A stretch of 64,000 nt of DNA from Oscillatoria sp. FACHB-1407. Its GTDB lineage: Bacteria; Cyanobacteriota; Cyanobacteriia; Elainellales; Elainellaceae. Below, piece after piece: positions 36,944 to 48,343 of this stretch. Where the stretch lies: contig NZ_JACJSA010000008.1 of assembly GCF_014697545.1 (NCBI RefSeq), forward strand, positions 62,001 through 126,000, written 5' to 3'. Both the position numbers and the translations under genes were made by a program. The notes under the pieces are model-generated. The model was not told the origin of the DNA, did not search any database, and was given only the letters and a program-made list of their open reading frames with translations. How positions within the stretch are numbered: position 1 is the first letter of the stretch; every line of letters starts with the position of its first letter.

Positions 36944-37276
36944 ATGTTGAGAAGCTTTATGTCCCTTGTAGGAGCAATCATGGGAGAACATGATCATGAT
37001 GTCCATGATGACTTTGATGTCCATGATGATACATTCCACGACATTCCTGAGCACGATGTTGATACTGATTATGATATTAGTTCCCTACATCCACAAGTTA
37101 GCCCAAGCTTTGGAAGCTCCTCCGATACAGGGACTTATGATCCAGTTAGTGGAACAGCGACTTTCCCAGATGGTACTGTTGTGACCAACCCTTACCAAGA
37201 TGCTCATGGGCAAGTTTATAAGACTAGAGAGGATTGGGTAAATGCACAAGATCCACATACGGTTGAAGAAACATAG
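36944..37276 (+). CDS. Small His/Asp-rich protein of the cassette
   Basis: A 110-residue protein. After a short hydrophobic start (MLRSFMSLVGAIM) comes a cluster of His and Asp (HDHDVHDDFDVHDDTFHDIP) that could bind metal ions, which is inference. The C-terminal half has a strand-rich pattern with FPDGTVVTNPYQDAHG. AAGGAG precedes the ATG. It ends the cassette. No family is recognised. Confidence 0.6.
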   Translation: MLRSFMSLVGAIMGEHDHDVHDDFDVHDDTFHDIPEHDVDTDYDISSLHPQVSPSFGSSSDTGTYDPVSGTATFPDGTVVTNPYQDAHGQVYKTREDWVNAQDPHTVEET

Positions 37277-37709
37277 CTAAGTCTATCAGCGTGACTCAGC
37301 CTCTTAAAATTAGCTTTCCATTGTGCTAGAGATGATCTAAAGTGATGGGAAATTATTTAGTTTGCCCTTAACATTTAGAAAATCTAAAATGTGCTGTCTA
37401 ATTAAACTCAGTGCGATCGTCAATCTTGTAGGGTGCGTTGCTGCTAAGCAAACGCACCATTCTAGTGAGCATCCTTTACATTAATGCCTAATTAAGCGAT
37501 TACGTGCCCAACTGCCGAAGACTTGCGATCGGGGATGGTGCAAAGATGGTCTGTAGCAGTGCGATCGCCTGTAGCTTGAGTTTCCTTAATCAACCCAACA
37601 ACTCATTATCCACTTACTGCACACGCTTCAGCGATCGCCTTCACACCCTTTGAGTAATGCCAACCATTAAGCTGTAAGGTTATTAGCATTTCTGCGCGTC
37701 CTGATATTT
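37277..37709. other. Gap with a dispersed hairpin
   Basis: 433 bases without a supported gene. GGTGCGTT and AACGCACC at about 37433-37459 form a hairpin of a dispersed family seen again near 38240-38276. HIP1 returns at about 37560, the first since about 32470. This marks the right edge of the cassette. Confidence 0.55.
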
Positions 37710-37940
37710 ATGCAAGCCAAACTTCAAGAGCAACTCTCTCCAGCCGATGCAGAGGTGATTTTGGGGCGATTGCCTGAGCGAATTCGTACTGCTCTCATTG
37801 ATCGTGCTGCTGAGATTGAATATCCCATCGAAGCAGTGCTTGAGATGGCGTGCTCTTCGAGATACCCGCAAGGGGTCGCAAGTTTCCTTGATTCAGAGGT
37901 GTTAGGTTTTGTAGATTGCAAGCCAAGGCGAGGTCAGTAG
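37710..37940 (+). CDS. Small protein interrupted by a dispersed repeat
   Basis: A 76-residue frame: MQAKLQEQLSPADAEVILGR, then LPERIRTALIDRAAEIEYPI, then EAVLEMAC, then SSRYPQGVAS, then a FLDSEVLGFVDCK tail. The underlying DNA (about 37853-37880) is the inverted copy of the dispersed sequence GATACCCGCAAGGGGTCGC found near 34015, so the eight or nine residues around SSRYPQG look like an in-frame repeat insertion. The rest is helical and hydrophilic, of unknown function. HIP1 DNA flanks it. Confidence 0.5.
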   Translation: MQAKLQEQLSPADAEVILGRLPERIRTALIDRAAEIEYPIEAVLEMACSSRYPQGVASFLDSEVLGFVDCKPRRGQ

Positions 37941-38343
37941 AGCTTTGTAATTGATGAATCGCAAAGTCTAACAAGTCATGGAGACGGAATACTGTAAAAT
38001 CTCGGTCTGAGTTCGAGGTTAATTGCTGCCACTGATTTGAACCGTCAGCAGAGTCAGTAGCGATCGCCCTGTTGAGTTTGTTGGGTGATGAGAATTTTGA
38101 TGGTGATCAGGTTTATCTGTAAGGTTTGCGCGATCGCTTGACTACATAAGAGAGTATCAAGAAGCCGTTTAAATATCTAAATCTGGAGGAATTAGGCTTC
38201 TGTAGGGATGTGGCATACTATATGCCTCAGCTTTCGCTCCAATGGTGCGTTACGCTAACGCTAACAGCACCCTACCGTCTGGGTGGTGAGCTTGTCGAAC
38301 GGCTCCCCATTCCCCACTCCCATCTACCTCCCCACAACTCGCT
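37941..38343. other. Gap with dispersed hairpin and degraded heptads
   Basis: 403 bases with no supported gene. GGTGCGTTACGCTAACG near 38240 belongs to the family at 37433. The last 60 bases before the molybdoenzyme (CCCCATTCCCCACTCCC) are CT-rich heptad-type sequence that replaces a Shine-Dalgarno region. Confidence 0.55.
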
Positions 38344-40737
38344 ATGTTGCCAAAGCCAACCAAACGCTGGACTCCCCATCTCTGGGCAAGTTGGAAACCC
38401 TTTGGACTCGGAGAACAATATCCCAACAACTATTGGGAGGTGTTTCGCGCCATCTGGCAAAACCGCGATCAACTCTCCTATGCCTGGAATATTCTCAATC
38501 AGGGAGTCTGCGACGGGTGTGCGCTGGGCACGACGGGCATGAAGGACTGGACGTTGGATGGCTTGCATGTGTGCAATGTGCGGTTGCGCTTATTGCGAAT
38601 GAATACCATGCCTGCCCTTGATCCGACTGTGCTGACAGATGTCGAGTCGCTACGAACCAAATCCAGCGCAGAACTCCGCGAGATGGGACGGTTGCCCTAT
38701 CCGATGCTGCGGCAAAAGGGCGACAAAGGCTTTCGACGGATTAGCTGGAGTGAGGCTCTAGAGGCGATCGCCACTCACATTCACACCACGCCACGCGATC
38801 GCTTGGGTTGCTACATCACCAGTCGCGGCACCGTGAATGAAACCTACTATGCGGTGCAAAAAGCAGTGCGATCGATGGGCTGCAACAACATCGACAATGC
38901 GGCTCGAATCTGCCATTCCCCCAGTACCGCTGCCCTCAAAACCACGCTTGGGGCAGGAGCCACGACCTGTTCCTACAAAGATTGGATTGGGACGGATCTG
39001 CTGGTCTTCATCGGGTCTAACGTCGCCAACAACCAACCTGTCACGGTGAAGTATCTGCACTGGGCAAAAAAAGCGGGGACGCGGATTGTGGTGATCAATC
39101 CCTACCGAGAACCGGGGATGGAACGCTATTGGGTGCCCTCAATTCCTGAAAGTGCGCTGTTTGGTACCAAGTTTGCTGAAGATTTCTTCTTGATTAACGT
39201 GGGAGGTGATATTGCCTTCCTCAATGGCACGCTCAAGCACCTGATTGAGCAGGGCTGGATTGATCAGGCTTTTTGCGATCGCCACACTACAGGACTCGCC
39301 GACCTCAAAGCTATCCTCGATGCCCAATCCTGGGAGGAGTTAGAACGCTGGTCAGGGGCAAGCCGCGAGGAAATGCTGAGCTTTGCCGAGATGGTCGGGA
39401 AGGCGCAAAAGGCAGTCTTTGTCTGGAGTATGGGGATCACTCAGCATGAGTGCGGTGAGGATAACGTTCGCGCCATCATCAACCTGGCACTGACCAAAGG
39501 GTTTGTGGGGCGCGAGGGCTGTGGGTTGATGCCGATCCGGGGACACTCTGGCGTGCAGGGTGGAGCCGAGATGGGCTGTTATGCCACCGTGTTGCCGGGG
39601 GGCAAGCCAATTACCCCAGAGAATGCGACTCGTCTCAGCGAACAGTGGGGCTTTGAAGTGCCCACGACAGCGGGACTAACGGCGACTGAAATGATCCACG
39701 CGGCAGCAGACGGCAAGCTGGATGTGTTGTGCTCCATCGGAGGTAACTTTTTGGAGGTGTTGCCTGATCCGGCTTATGTGCAGCAGGCATTAGAGCGAGT
39801 GCCGCTACGGGTGCATCTGGATATCGTCTGCTCTAGTCAGATGTTGATCGATCCGGCAGATACGGTGATTCTTTTGCCTGCGACGACTCGCTACGAGATT
39901 CCTGGTGGGGTAACGGAAACCAGCACTGAGCGACGGGTGATCTTCAGCCCTGAGATTCCCGGTCCTCGGATTGGGGAGGCACGACCCGAATGGCAGGTGT
40001 TTACGGAGTTGGCGCAGCGCGTGTGGGAGATGGATGGGGATTGGGTGGTCAATGGTCAATCGTCAGTGGTCAATGGTCAACCGTCAGTGGTCAATGGTCA
40101 ACCGTCAGTGGTCAATGGTCAATCGTCAATCGTCAATCGTCAGTCGTCAGTGGTGAGTGGGGGTTGCTCTAATCCTTCATCTCTTAGCCTTCAGCCTTTC
40201 TTTACTACCACTCAGGCGATTCGGGAGGAGATCGCTCAGGTGATTCCCCAATATGCCGGGATTCAACACCTTAAGGAAGCGGGGGATCAGTTCCAATATG
40301 GGGGTTCCCATCTTTGCTTTGGCTGGAACTTTGCTACAGCGGATGGCAAGGCACACTTCACACCGTTGTCCTTACCTCAGCGGGAGTTGCCGGAGGGCTA
40401 TTTCCGGGTGACGACGCGACGAGGTAAGCAATTTAACAGCATGGTACAGGCTAAGAAGGACATGATCACGGGGGCGTTTCGAGATGCGATTTACATGAGC
40501 CATGCCGATGCTGAGGCGTTAGGACTGACGGAGGGCGATCGCATCCGGTTGACGAACGAACAAGGGCAGTTTGAGGGACGAGTGTTTCTGGCGACGCTGA
40601 AACCGGGTAACTTGCAGGTTCACTGGCCCGAAGGAAATGGGTTACTCGACCGCAGCAAGCGATCGCAAGAAGGTGTTCCTGACTACAATGCGATTGTGCA
40701 ATTGGAAAGTATTAATAAACACCATAAAGCATCATAA
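38344..40737 (+). CDS. FdhF/YdeP-type molybdopterin oxidoreductase, interrupted by repeats
   Basis: A 797-residue oxidoreductase of the bis-MGD family. C56-x2-C59 and C77 (GVCDGC, HVCNV) are the cluster cysteines; only three are seen. C190 in NAARICHSPSTA aligns with the SeCys/Cys of formate dehydrogenase H. The Mo-cofactor blocks (VFVWSMGITQHECGEDN, GVQGGAEMG, GGVTETSTERR) are present. Residues 568 to about 619 (40045-40203) are low-complexity, encoded by STRR heptads and a Ser/Leu segment; family members lack such a stretch, so the repeat has entered in frame. It is likely a formate-type or YdeP-type enzyme, with the real substrate uncertain. Confidence 0.85.
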   Translation: MLPKPTKRWTPHLWASWKPFGLGEQYPNNYWEVFRAIWQNRDQLSYAWNILNQGVCDGCALGTTGMKDWTLDGLHVCNVRLRLLRMNTMPALDPTVLTDVESLRTKSSAELREMGRLPYPMLRQKGDKGFRRISWSEALEAIATHIHTTPRDRLGCYITSRGTVNETYYAVQKAVRSMGCNNIDNAARICHSPSTAALKTTLGAGATTCSYKDWIGTDLLVFIGSNVANNQPVTVKYLHWAKKAGTRIVVINPYREPGMERYWVPSIPESALFGTKFAEDFFLINVGGDIAFLNGTLKHLIEQGWIDQAFCDRHTTGLADLKAILDAQSWEELERWSGASREEMLSFAEMVGKAQKAVFVWSMGITQHECGEDNVRAIINLALTKGFVGREGCGLMPIRGHSGVQGGAEMGCYATVLPGGKPITPENATRLSEQWGFEVPTTAGLTATEMIHAAADGKLDVLCSIGGNFLEVLPDPAYVQQALERVPLRVHLDIVCSSQMLIDPADTVILLPATTRYEIPGGVTETSTERRVIFSPEIPGPRIGEARPEWQVFTELAQRVWEMDGDWVVNGQSSVVNGQPSVVNGQPSVVNGQSSIVNRQSSVVSGGCSNPSSLSLQPFFTTTQAIREEIAQVIPQYAGIQHLKEAGDQFQYGGSHLCFGWNFATADGKAHFTPLSLPQRELPEGYFRVTTRRGKQFNSMVQAKKDMITGAFRDAIYMSHADAEALGLTEGDRIRLTNEQGQFEGRVFLATLKPGNLQVHWPEGNGLLDRSKRSQEGVPDYNAIVQLESINKHHKAS
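40046..40161 (+). repeat. Heptad array inside the molybdoenzyme coding frame
   Basis: Sixteen heptads of the GGTCAAT, GGTCAAC, CGTCAGT and CGTCAAT types, with a three-heptad (21-bp) higher-order period, lie within the reading frame without a stop and encode VNGQPSV-type repeats. The next 40 bases (about 40172-40203) belong to the ATCCTTCATC family. Together this is a composite insertion from two intergenic repeat families. Confidence 0.9.
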
Positions 40738-41081
40738 ATGTGCCCATTTATGCAGTTTTAAAATCTAATTTCAAAGGTGCGACATCAACGAAATTAGCTC
40801 AAAAATTAAGCCTAATTTAACGAATCTGGGGATCTTAGAACTAGAGAGAGATTCTAGTGATACTTAAGGTGCGATCGCTCCAACGATAGATAGCAAGCCA
40901 TTGACAACTCCTTAAACTGTTGCTCAAAAAGCGAATTTCCTTTTCTGAATTACTTCTTAAAACAAACGTTAAGTTTACCTGAATTGCATCAGATGTTTGT
41001 GAGAAGTCGGTTAAAAGGAAGCTAGAGACTCGTTGTTGATCACGTTCAAATTGACCGTATCCCCAATTACCCTTTCTCCTT
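40738..41081. other. Region before xfp with no recognised element
   Basis: 344 bases of AT-rich DNA between the molybdoenzyme and phosphoketolase genes. A promoter for the downstream group is expected here. An imperfect dyad around CTAGAGAGAGATTCTAG (40839-40856) is the only feature, and the last 25 bases are pyrimidine-rich without a Shine-Dalgarno site. Confidence 0.45.
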
Positions 41082-43463
41082 ATGACAGTTGCAACTCCGC
41101 TTCAAACTAAGCCTTTGGCATCAGACGAATTGCAGAAGATGAATGCCTACTGGCGGGCAGCAAATTATCTGTCTGTTGGTCAAATTTATCTGCTTGACAA
41201 TCCCCTGCTTCGAGAGCCGCTCAAACTCGAACACGTCAAACCCCGACTATTGGGTCACTGGGGCACTACCCCTGGCTTAAATTTCATCTACGTGCATCTA
41301 AATCGGGTGATCAAAAAATTTGATCTCGACATGATTTACATCGCAGGACCGGGTCACGGTGGTCCGGGATTGGTCGCCAATACGTATCTAGAAGGCACCT
41401 ACAGCGAGTACTACCCCAACATCTCTCCAGATGCCGAGGGAATGCAAAAGCTGTTTAAGCAATTCTCGTTTCCGGGTGGCATTCCCAGTCACGTTGCCCC
41501 TGAAACCCCTGGCTCAATTCATGAAGGTGGAGAACTCGGCTATGCCGTTTCCCATGCCTACGGTGCAGTGTTTGACAACCCCGATTTGATCGCCGCGTGC
41601 GTAGTAGGCGATGGTGAAGCGGAGACGGGTCCACTGGCAACCAGTTGGCACTCCAACAAGTTCTTAAACCCGGTGCATGATGGAGCGGTGTTGCCCATTC
41701 TGCACTTGAATGGCTACAAGATCGCTAACCCAACGGTGCTGGCTCGACTCAGCCATGAGGAACTGGAGAACCTGTTCATTGGCTACGGCTATAAGCCCTA
41801 TTTTGTCGAGGGCAGCGATCCTGAAACGATGCACCAACTGATGGCGGCAACGCTGGACGTGGTGGTTCGCGAAATCAAAGAAATCCAGAACGATGCTCGC
41901 ACGAATGGCTTTAGTCAGCGTCCCCAGTGGCCGATGATCATCCTGCGATCGCCCAAGGGTTGGACAGGTCCCAAAGAGGTGGATGGCAAGAAAACAGAAG
42001 ACTATTGGCGATCGCACCAGGTGCCGTTTGCAGAATTGGCAACGAAGCCCGACCACATCCGTCTGCTCGAAGAGTGGATGAAGAGCTATAAACCAGAGGA
42101 ACTGTTTGACGAAACGGGCAAACTCTTACCCGAATTGGCAGAATTGGCTCCGATTGGTACGCGCCGTATGGGCGACAACCCCCACGCCAATGGCGGTATT
42201 TTGCTGCGCGACCTCAAAATGCCCGACTTCCGCAAGTATGCCGTGACGTTTGACAAACCCGGCACCAAGCTTGCAGAAGCGACCCGCGTCATGGGGCAGT
42301 TTTTGCGCGACATCATGAAGTGCAACCTCGACGCCAAAAACTTCCGACTCTTTGGTCCCGATGAGACGGCATCGAATCGCTTGGGCGATGTCATGGAAGC
42401 GACCGATCGCACCTGGGTGGCGGAAACGTTGCCCTACGATGATCACCTCTCGGCTGATGGTCGCATCATGGAGATCCTCAGTGAGCACACCTGCCAGGGT
42501 TGGTTAGAGGGCTACTTGCTGACCGGACGACACGGGCTATTCTCCTGCTATGAGGCGTTCATCCACATCATCGATGCAATGTTTAACCAGCACGCCAAGT
42601 GGCTCAAAACCACACGCCACATCTCCTGGCGGCGTTCCGTTGCATCCCTCAACTACCTCTTGACTTCTCACGTCTGGCGACAAGACCACAACGGGTTTTC
42701 TCACCAAGACCCTGGTTTTATTGACCATGTGATGAACAAAAAAGCCGAGGTGATCCGCGTTTATCTCCCGCCGGATGCCAACACGCTGCTCTCCGTGACC
42801 GATCACTGTCTGCGGAGTCGCCACTACGTCAACGTCATCGTAGCGGGGAAACAGCCTGCCCTGCAATTCCTCAACATGGATGATGCCATCAAGCATTGCA
42901 CCAAGGGCATCGGCATTTGGAGTTGGGCAAGCAACGATCAGGGTGAAGAACCTGACGTTGTGATGGCGTGTGCAGGGGATGTTCCTACGTTGGAAACACT
43001 CGCTGCTGTTGACATCATGCGTCAGCACTTCCCCGATCTCAAAGTACGAGTGGTCAACGTGGTGGACTTGATGACCTTGCAGCCTGCGAGTGAGCACCCC
43101 CATGGTTTGAGCGACAAAGACTTTGACAGTATCTTTACGACGGATAAGCCTGTTATCTTTGCTTTCCATGGCTATCCCTGGTTGATCCACCGCCTCACCT
43201 ATCGCCGCACCAATCACTCTAATCTGCACGTGCGCGGCTACAAAGAAGAGGGAACGACGACGACTCCCTTTGACATGGTGGTGTTGAACGAAGTCGATCG
43301 CTTTAGTTTGGTGGATGACGTCATCGATCGCGTTCCCAAATTGCGCTATACCGCTGCTCATGTGAAGCAAATGCTGCATGACAAGCTGATCGAGCACAAG
43401 CACTACATCGCTCAGTATGGCGATGACATGCCTGAGATCCGCGATTGGACGTGGAACTACTAG
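41082..43463 (+). CDS. xfp: Phosphoketolase
   Basis: A 793-residue thiamine diphosphate enzyme that splits xylulose-5-phosphate (or fructose-6-phosphate) with phosphate to acetyl-phosphate and a smaller sugar phosphate. Typical blocks are seen: [47 protein letters not shown] and [14 protein letters not shown] with [13 protein letters not shown], then [13 protein letters not shown] in the second half. Length and order are those of a bacterial Xfp. The start region is pyrimidine-rich and has no Shine-Dalgarno sequence. It opens the carbon-degradation group: pgm, glgP, a phosphatase, ackA and tal follow on the same strand. Confidence 0.97.
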   Translation: MTVATPLQTKPLASDELQKMNAYWRAANYLSVGQIYLLDNPLLREPLKLEHVKPRLLGHWGTTPGLNFIYVHLNRVIKKFDLDMIYIAGPGHGGPGLVANTYLEGTYSEYYPNISPDAEGMQKLFKQFSFPGGIPSHVAPETPGSIHEGGELGYAVSHAYGAVFDNPDLIAACVVGDGEAETGPLATSWHSNKFLNPVHDGAVLPILHLNGYKIANPTVLARLSHEELENLFIGYGYKPYFVEGSDPETMHQLMAATLDVVVREIKEIQNDARTNGFSQRPQWPMIILRSPKGWTGPKEVDGKKTEDYWRSHQVPFAELATKPDHIRLLEEWMKSYKPEELFDETGKLLPELAELAPIGTRRMGDNPHANGGILLRDLKMPDFRKYAVTFDKPGTKLAEATRVMGQFLRDIMKCNLDAKNFRLFGPDETASNRLGDVMEATDRTWVAETLPYDDHLSADGRIMEILSEHTCQGWLEGYLLTGRHGLFSCYEAFIHIIDAMFNQHAKWLKTTRHISWRRSVASLNYLLTSHVWRQDHNGFSHQDPGFIDHVMNKKAEVIRVYLPPDANTLLSVTDHCLRSRHYVNVIVAGKQPALQFLNMDDAIKHCTKGIGIWSWASNDQGEEPDVVMACAGDVPTLETLAAVDIMRQHFPDLKVRVVNVVDLMTLQPASEHPHGLSDKDFDSIFTTDKPVIFAFHGYPWLIHRLTYRRTNHSNLHVRGYKEEGTTTTPFDMVVLNEVDRFSLVDDVIDRVPKLRYTAAHVKQMLHDKLIEHKHYIAQYGDDMPEIRDWTWNY

Positions 43464-43555
43464 GGTTAGAGGAGTAGAGAGTGATGGGGTAGAAGGGTGA
43501 AAGGGTAAGGGGTTAGAGGGGTGATAGGTAAACCGCAAAGACGCGATACCGTAAA

Positions 43556-43575
43556 GACGCGATTAATCGCGTATC
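43556..43575. repeat. Palindrome copy 5 (AGACGCGATTAATCGCGTAT)
   Basis: Near-perfect 20-bp palindrome with the last base pairs changed; first of three in the xfp-pgm spacer. Confidence 0.85.
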
Positions 43576-43598
43576 TCCCCTACTCTCCACTTTGCAGA

Positions 43599-43618
43599 GA
43601 TGCTATTAATCGCATCTC
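43599..43618. repeat. Palindrome copy 6 (AGATGCTATTAATCGCATCT)
   Basis: A diverged copy with one mismatched pair; second in the xfp-pgm spacer. Confidence 0.8.
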
Positions 43619-43642
43619 TCCCTCACTCCCTCACTTTGCACA

Positions 43643-43662
43643 GATGCGATTAACCGCGTCTC
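43643..43662. repeat. Palindrome copy 7 (AGATGCGATTAACCGCGTCT)
   Basis: A diverged copy with changes in both halves; third in the xfp-pgm spacer. The three copies sit 43-44 bp apart. Confidence 0.8.
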
Positions 43663-43789
43663 TCCCCCACTCCCTACTCCTTCACTAAAACTGGACAAAT
43701 TAGCTGAAAATGGGGATGCTCTCTCGTATTTACACCCCCTTAACCTCACTATGGTTTTGTAGTGGAGGGGCTGCAATTCGACGGGTTGA

Positions 43790-45463
<1,674 letters not shown>

Positions 45464-45567
45464 TCTCCGCTTCCTCCGACAGGTGGTGGGCGCGGAAAAG
45501 GATACAGGCTAAAAGGTAGGGGTGCCTAGAGCCTTGAGCAGACCACTGTAGTACAGACGTGTAGTAC

Positions 45568-45587
45568 AGACGCGATTAATCGTGTCT
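45568..45587. repeat. Palindrome copy 8 (AGACGCGATTAATCGTGTCT)
   Basis: One mismatch in the arms; located between pgm and glgP, about 30 bases before the glgP start codon. Confidence 0.85.
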
Positions 45588-45618
45588 CTTCCGCTCCCAC
45601 CCTCAACGAGGACGTTTT

Positions 45619-48147
45619 ATGAATCCGCCTATTCAAGCTCCCTCTCCTCAAGCGGTGCGTGTCGAAGACGATCGCACCGGGATCAGCATCGAAACCCTCA
45701 AACGTGCCTTCGCCGATAACCTGTTTTACATTCAGGGCAAGTTTCCGGCGATCGCCACCTGCAATGACCACTACATGGCGTTGGCGTATACCGTGCGCGA
45801 TCGCCTCTTACGCCGCTGGCTCAACACCACTCAAGCTCATCAGAAACAGGGCAAAGTGGTCGGCTATCTCTCCGCCGAATTTCTCATGGGTCCTCAATTG
45901 AATAACAACCTGATCAACCTGGGAATTTATGACCAGGTCAGACAGGCAATGGATGAGATGGGGATCAACCTGGATGACCTGATCGAGCAGGAAGAAGAAC
46001 CAGGGTTGGGGAATGGCGGTTTGGGTCGCCTCGCCGCGTGTTTCATGGATTCGCTGGCAACGCTAGATATTCCGGCGATCGGCTATGGGATTCGCTATGA
46101 GTTCGGCATTTTTGACCAGGAAATTCGAGATGGCTGGCAGGTCGAAATCACCGACAAATGGCTGCGCTATGGCAACCCCTGGGAGATCGCCCGCACCGAA
46201 GAAGCCGCTCAGGTGAAGTTTGGGGGGCACACCGAACCCTATACCGACGAACACGGACGCTATCGAGTCCGCTGGATCCCGCATCAAACCGTGATGGGTG
46301 TTCCTTACGACACGGCAATTTTAGGATTTAAAACCAATACGGCTAATACGTTGCGGTTGTGGAAAGCGGAGGCGGCTGAATCCTTTGATTTCGCTGCCTT
46401 TAACCGGGGAGATTACTATGGAGCGGTTGACACCAAAATTGTCTCTGAGAATATTACCAAAGTGCTCTATCCCAACGATGAGCAACTGCGAGGAAAACAA
46501 CTGCGGTTAGAGCAACAGTTCTTTTTTGTCTCATGCTCTTTGCAGGATGTGATTCGGCGACACCTGTGGGGTAGTCACCCCTTGGAAACCCTGCACGAAA
46601 AGTTTGCCCTCCAGATGAACGACACCCACCCGGCGATCGCCGTAGCTGAGTTGATGCGGCTGTTAATCGATGAGCATTGTATGGGGTGGGATCAGGCGTG
46701 GCAGATTACGCAAAATACCCTCAGTTACACGAATCACACGCTGTTACCCGAAGCACTAGAGCGGTGGGGATTACCGCTGTTTAGTAGCTTGCTACCCCGT
46801 CATTTAGAAATCATTTTTGAGATTAATCGGCGGTTCCTCGATACCGTTCGTCTCAAGTTTCCCAACGATATGGGTCGGGTCAGCCGACTATCGCTGATTG
46901 ACGAAACCGGAGAACGCTATGTCCGGATGGCAAACCTCGCCTGTGTCGGTAGTCATGCCATTAATGGCGTGGCTGCGTTGCACACCGAACTACTGAAAGA
47001 AACCGTTCTCAAGGATTTCTACGACACCTTCCCCGAACGCTTCTACAACAAAACGAATGGGGTCACGCCGCGCCGCTGGATTGTACTGAGTAACCCTCGT
47101 CTGACCCAATTAATCTCTAGCCGCATTGGCGACAACTGGATCAAACACTTAGACGATCTGCGACAACTGGAACCCTTTGCCGACGATCCGGGATTCCGGC
47201 AAGAGTGGGGACAGATTAAGCGTGAACTCAAACTCAATCTGGCTGGACATATCCTCAAGACCACCGGATTGCAGGTCAACCCTGACTCCATGTTCGACAT
47301 TCAGGTCAAGCGGATTCATGAATACAAGCGGCAACACCTGAATGTGTTGCACATCATCACGCTCTACAACCGTTTAAAGCAGAACCCCGACCTCGACATT
47401 GTCCCCCGCACCTTCATCTTTGGGGGGAAAGCGGCTCCGGGCTACGTCATGGCGAAGTTGATGATTAAGTTCATCACCTCCGTTGGGGAAGTGGTGAATC
47501 AAGACCCCGATGTGCGCGATCGCCTCAAAGTGGTTTTCTTGCCGGACTACAACGTCAAATTTGGTCAGCGAGTATATCCCGCAGCGGATTTGTCTGAGCA
47601 GATCTCGACCGCAGGCAAAGAAGCCTCTGGCACAGGCAACATGAAATTTGCCATGAACGGGGCACTCACCATCGGCACCCTGGATGGAGCCAACATCGAG
47701 ATTCGTGAAGAAGTCGGAGCCGACAATTTCTTCCTATTTGGACTCAATGCAGATGAGGTGATGGCTCTCAAATCACGGGGTTACCATCCCAGCGACTATT
47801 ACCACTCCAATCCTGACCTGCGGGCAGTGATTGATCTAATTGCCTCTGGGCACTTCTCCCACGGCGACACCAATCTGTTTTGCCCTCTGCTCGAATCCCT
47901 ACTCAACTCCGACCCCTATATGTTGATGGCAGACTACCAGTTTTATATAGACTGTCAGGCGCAAGTCTCTGAGGCATATCGCGATCGCGATCGCTGGTTA
48001 CGGATGTCCATCCTGAACGCTGCCCGCACCGGCAAATTCTCCTCCGATCGCTCTATCCGCGAATATTGCGAGGAAATTTGGCACGCCCAACCTGTTGAAG
48101 TCCAGATAGAAGAATACGTACAAGCCAAAGCAGGCTTAATGGAATAG
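45619..48147 (+). CDS. glgP: Glycogen/alpha-glucan phosphorylase
   Basis: An 842-residue PLP enzyme that releases glucose-1-phosphate from glycogen. The PLP lysine is K676 in EASGTGNMKFAMNGALTIG. Other blocks are GNGGLGRLAACFMDSLATL (N-terminal), ALQMNDTHPAIAVAELM, TNHTLLPEALERW and VFLPDYNVKFGQRVYP. The size and ordering are those of bacterial GlgP. GAGG lies before the ATG, one of the few genes in this group with a normal ribosome-binding site. It supplies substrate to pgm. Confidence 0.97.
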   Translation: MNPPIQAPSPQAVRVEDDRTGISIETLKRAFADNLFYIQGKFPAIATCNDHYMALAYTVRDRLLRRWLNTTQAHQKQGKVVGYLSAEFLMGPQLNNNLINLGIYDQVRQAMDEMGINLDDLIEQEEEPGLGNGGLGRLAACFMDSLATLDIPAIGYGIRYEFGIFDQEIRDGWQVEITDKWLRYGNPWEIARTEEAAQVKFGGHTEPYTDEHGRYRVRWIPHQTVMGVPYDTAILGFKTNTANTLRLWKAEAAESFDFAAFNRGDYYGAVDTKIVSENITKVLYPNDEQLRGKQLRLEQQFFFVSCSLQDVIRRHLWGSHPLETLHEKFALQMNDTHPAIAVAELMRLLIDEHCMGWDQAWQITQNTLSYTNHTLLPEALERWGLPLFSSLLPRHLEIIFEINRRFLDTVRLKFPNDMGRVSRLSLIDETGERYVRMANLACVGSHAINGVAALHTELLKETVLKDFYDTFPERFYNKTNGVTPRRWIVLSNPRLTQLISSRIGDNWIKHLDDLRQLEPFADDPGFRQEWGQIKRELKLNLAGHILKTTGLQVNPDSMFDIQVKRIHEYKRQHLNVLHIITLYNRLKQNPDLDIVPRTFIFGGKAAPGYVMAKLMIKFITSVGEVVNQDPDVRDRLKVVFLPDYNVKFGQRVYPAADLSEQISTAGKEASGTGNMKFAMNGALTIGTLDGANIEIREEVGADNFFLFGLNADEVMALKSRGYHPSDYYHSNPDLRAVIDLIASGHFSHGDTNLFCPLLESLLNSDPYMLMADYQFYIDCQAQVSEAYRDRDRWLRMSILNAARTGKFSSDRSIREYCEEIWHAQPVEVQIEEYVQAKAGLME

Positions 48148-48186
48148 GAAGAAGGGAAGTGAGGGTGTAGGGTGTAAGGGAGTCAG

Positions 48187-48206
48187 AGACGCGATTAATC
48201 GCATCT
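48187..48206. repeat. Palindrome copy 9 (AGACGCGATTAATCGCATCT)
   Basis: One mismatch in the arms. It lies about 40 bases after the glgP stop, before a heptad stretch. Confidence 0.85.
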
Positions 48207-48227
48207 GTACAGCACTTATCACCCCCT

Positions 48228-48343
48228 TGCAAAGCGTGGCGTAGCCCTCACCCCATCACCCTATCCCCCCTGTTGGTGAGCCTGCCGAATCCTACCCCTA
48301 CCCCATCACCCTCTACCCCATCACCCCCACCCCCCACCCGTCT
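48228..48343. repeat. CACCCCATC-type heptad leader of the histidine phosphatase gene
   Basis: CCCCATCACCCTATC, CCTACCCC and CACCCTC units make up this pyrimidine-rich stretch of about 115 bases up to the ATG. No Shine-Dalgarno sequence is present. Confidence 0.75.

Noticed and set aside
42537-43538. Minus-strand frame of 333 codons
   Set aside because: It lies opposite the well-supported phosphoketolase gene and shows no family features.
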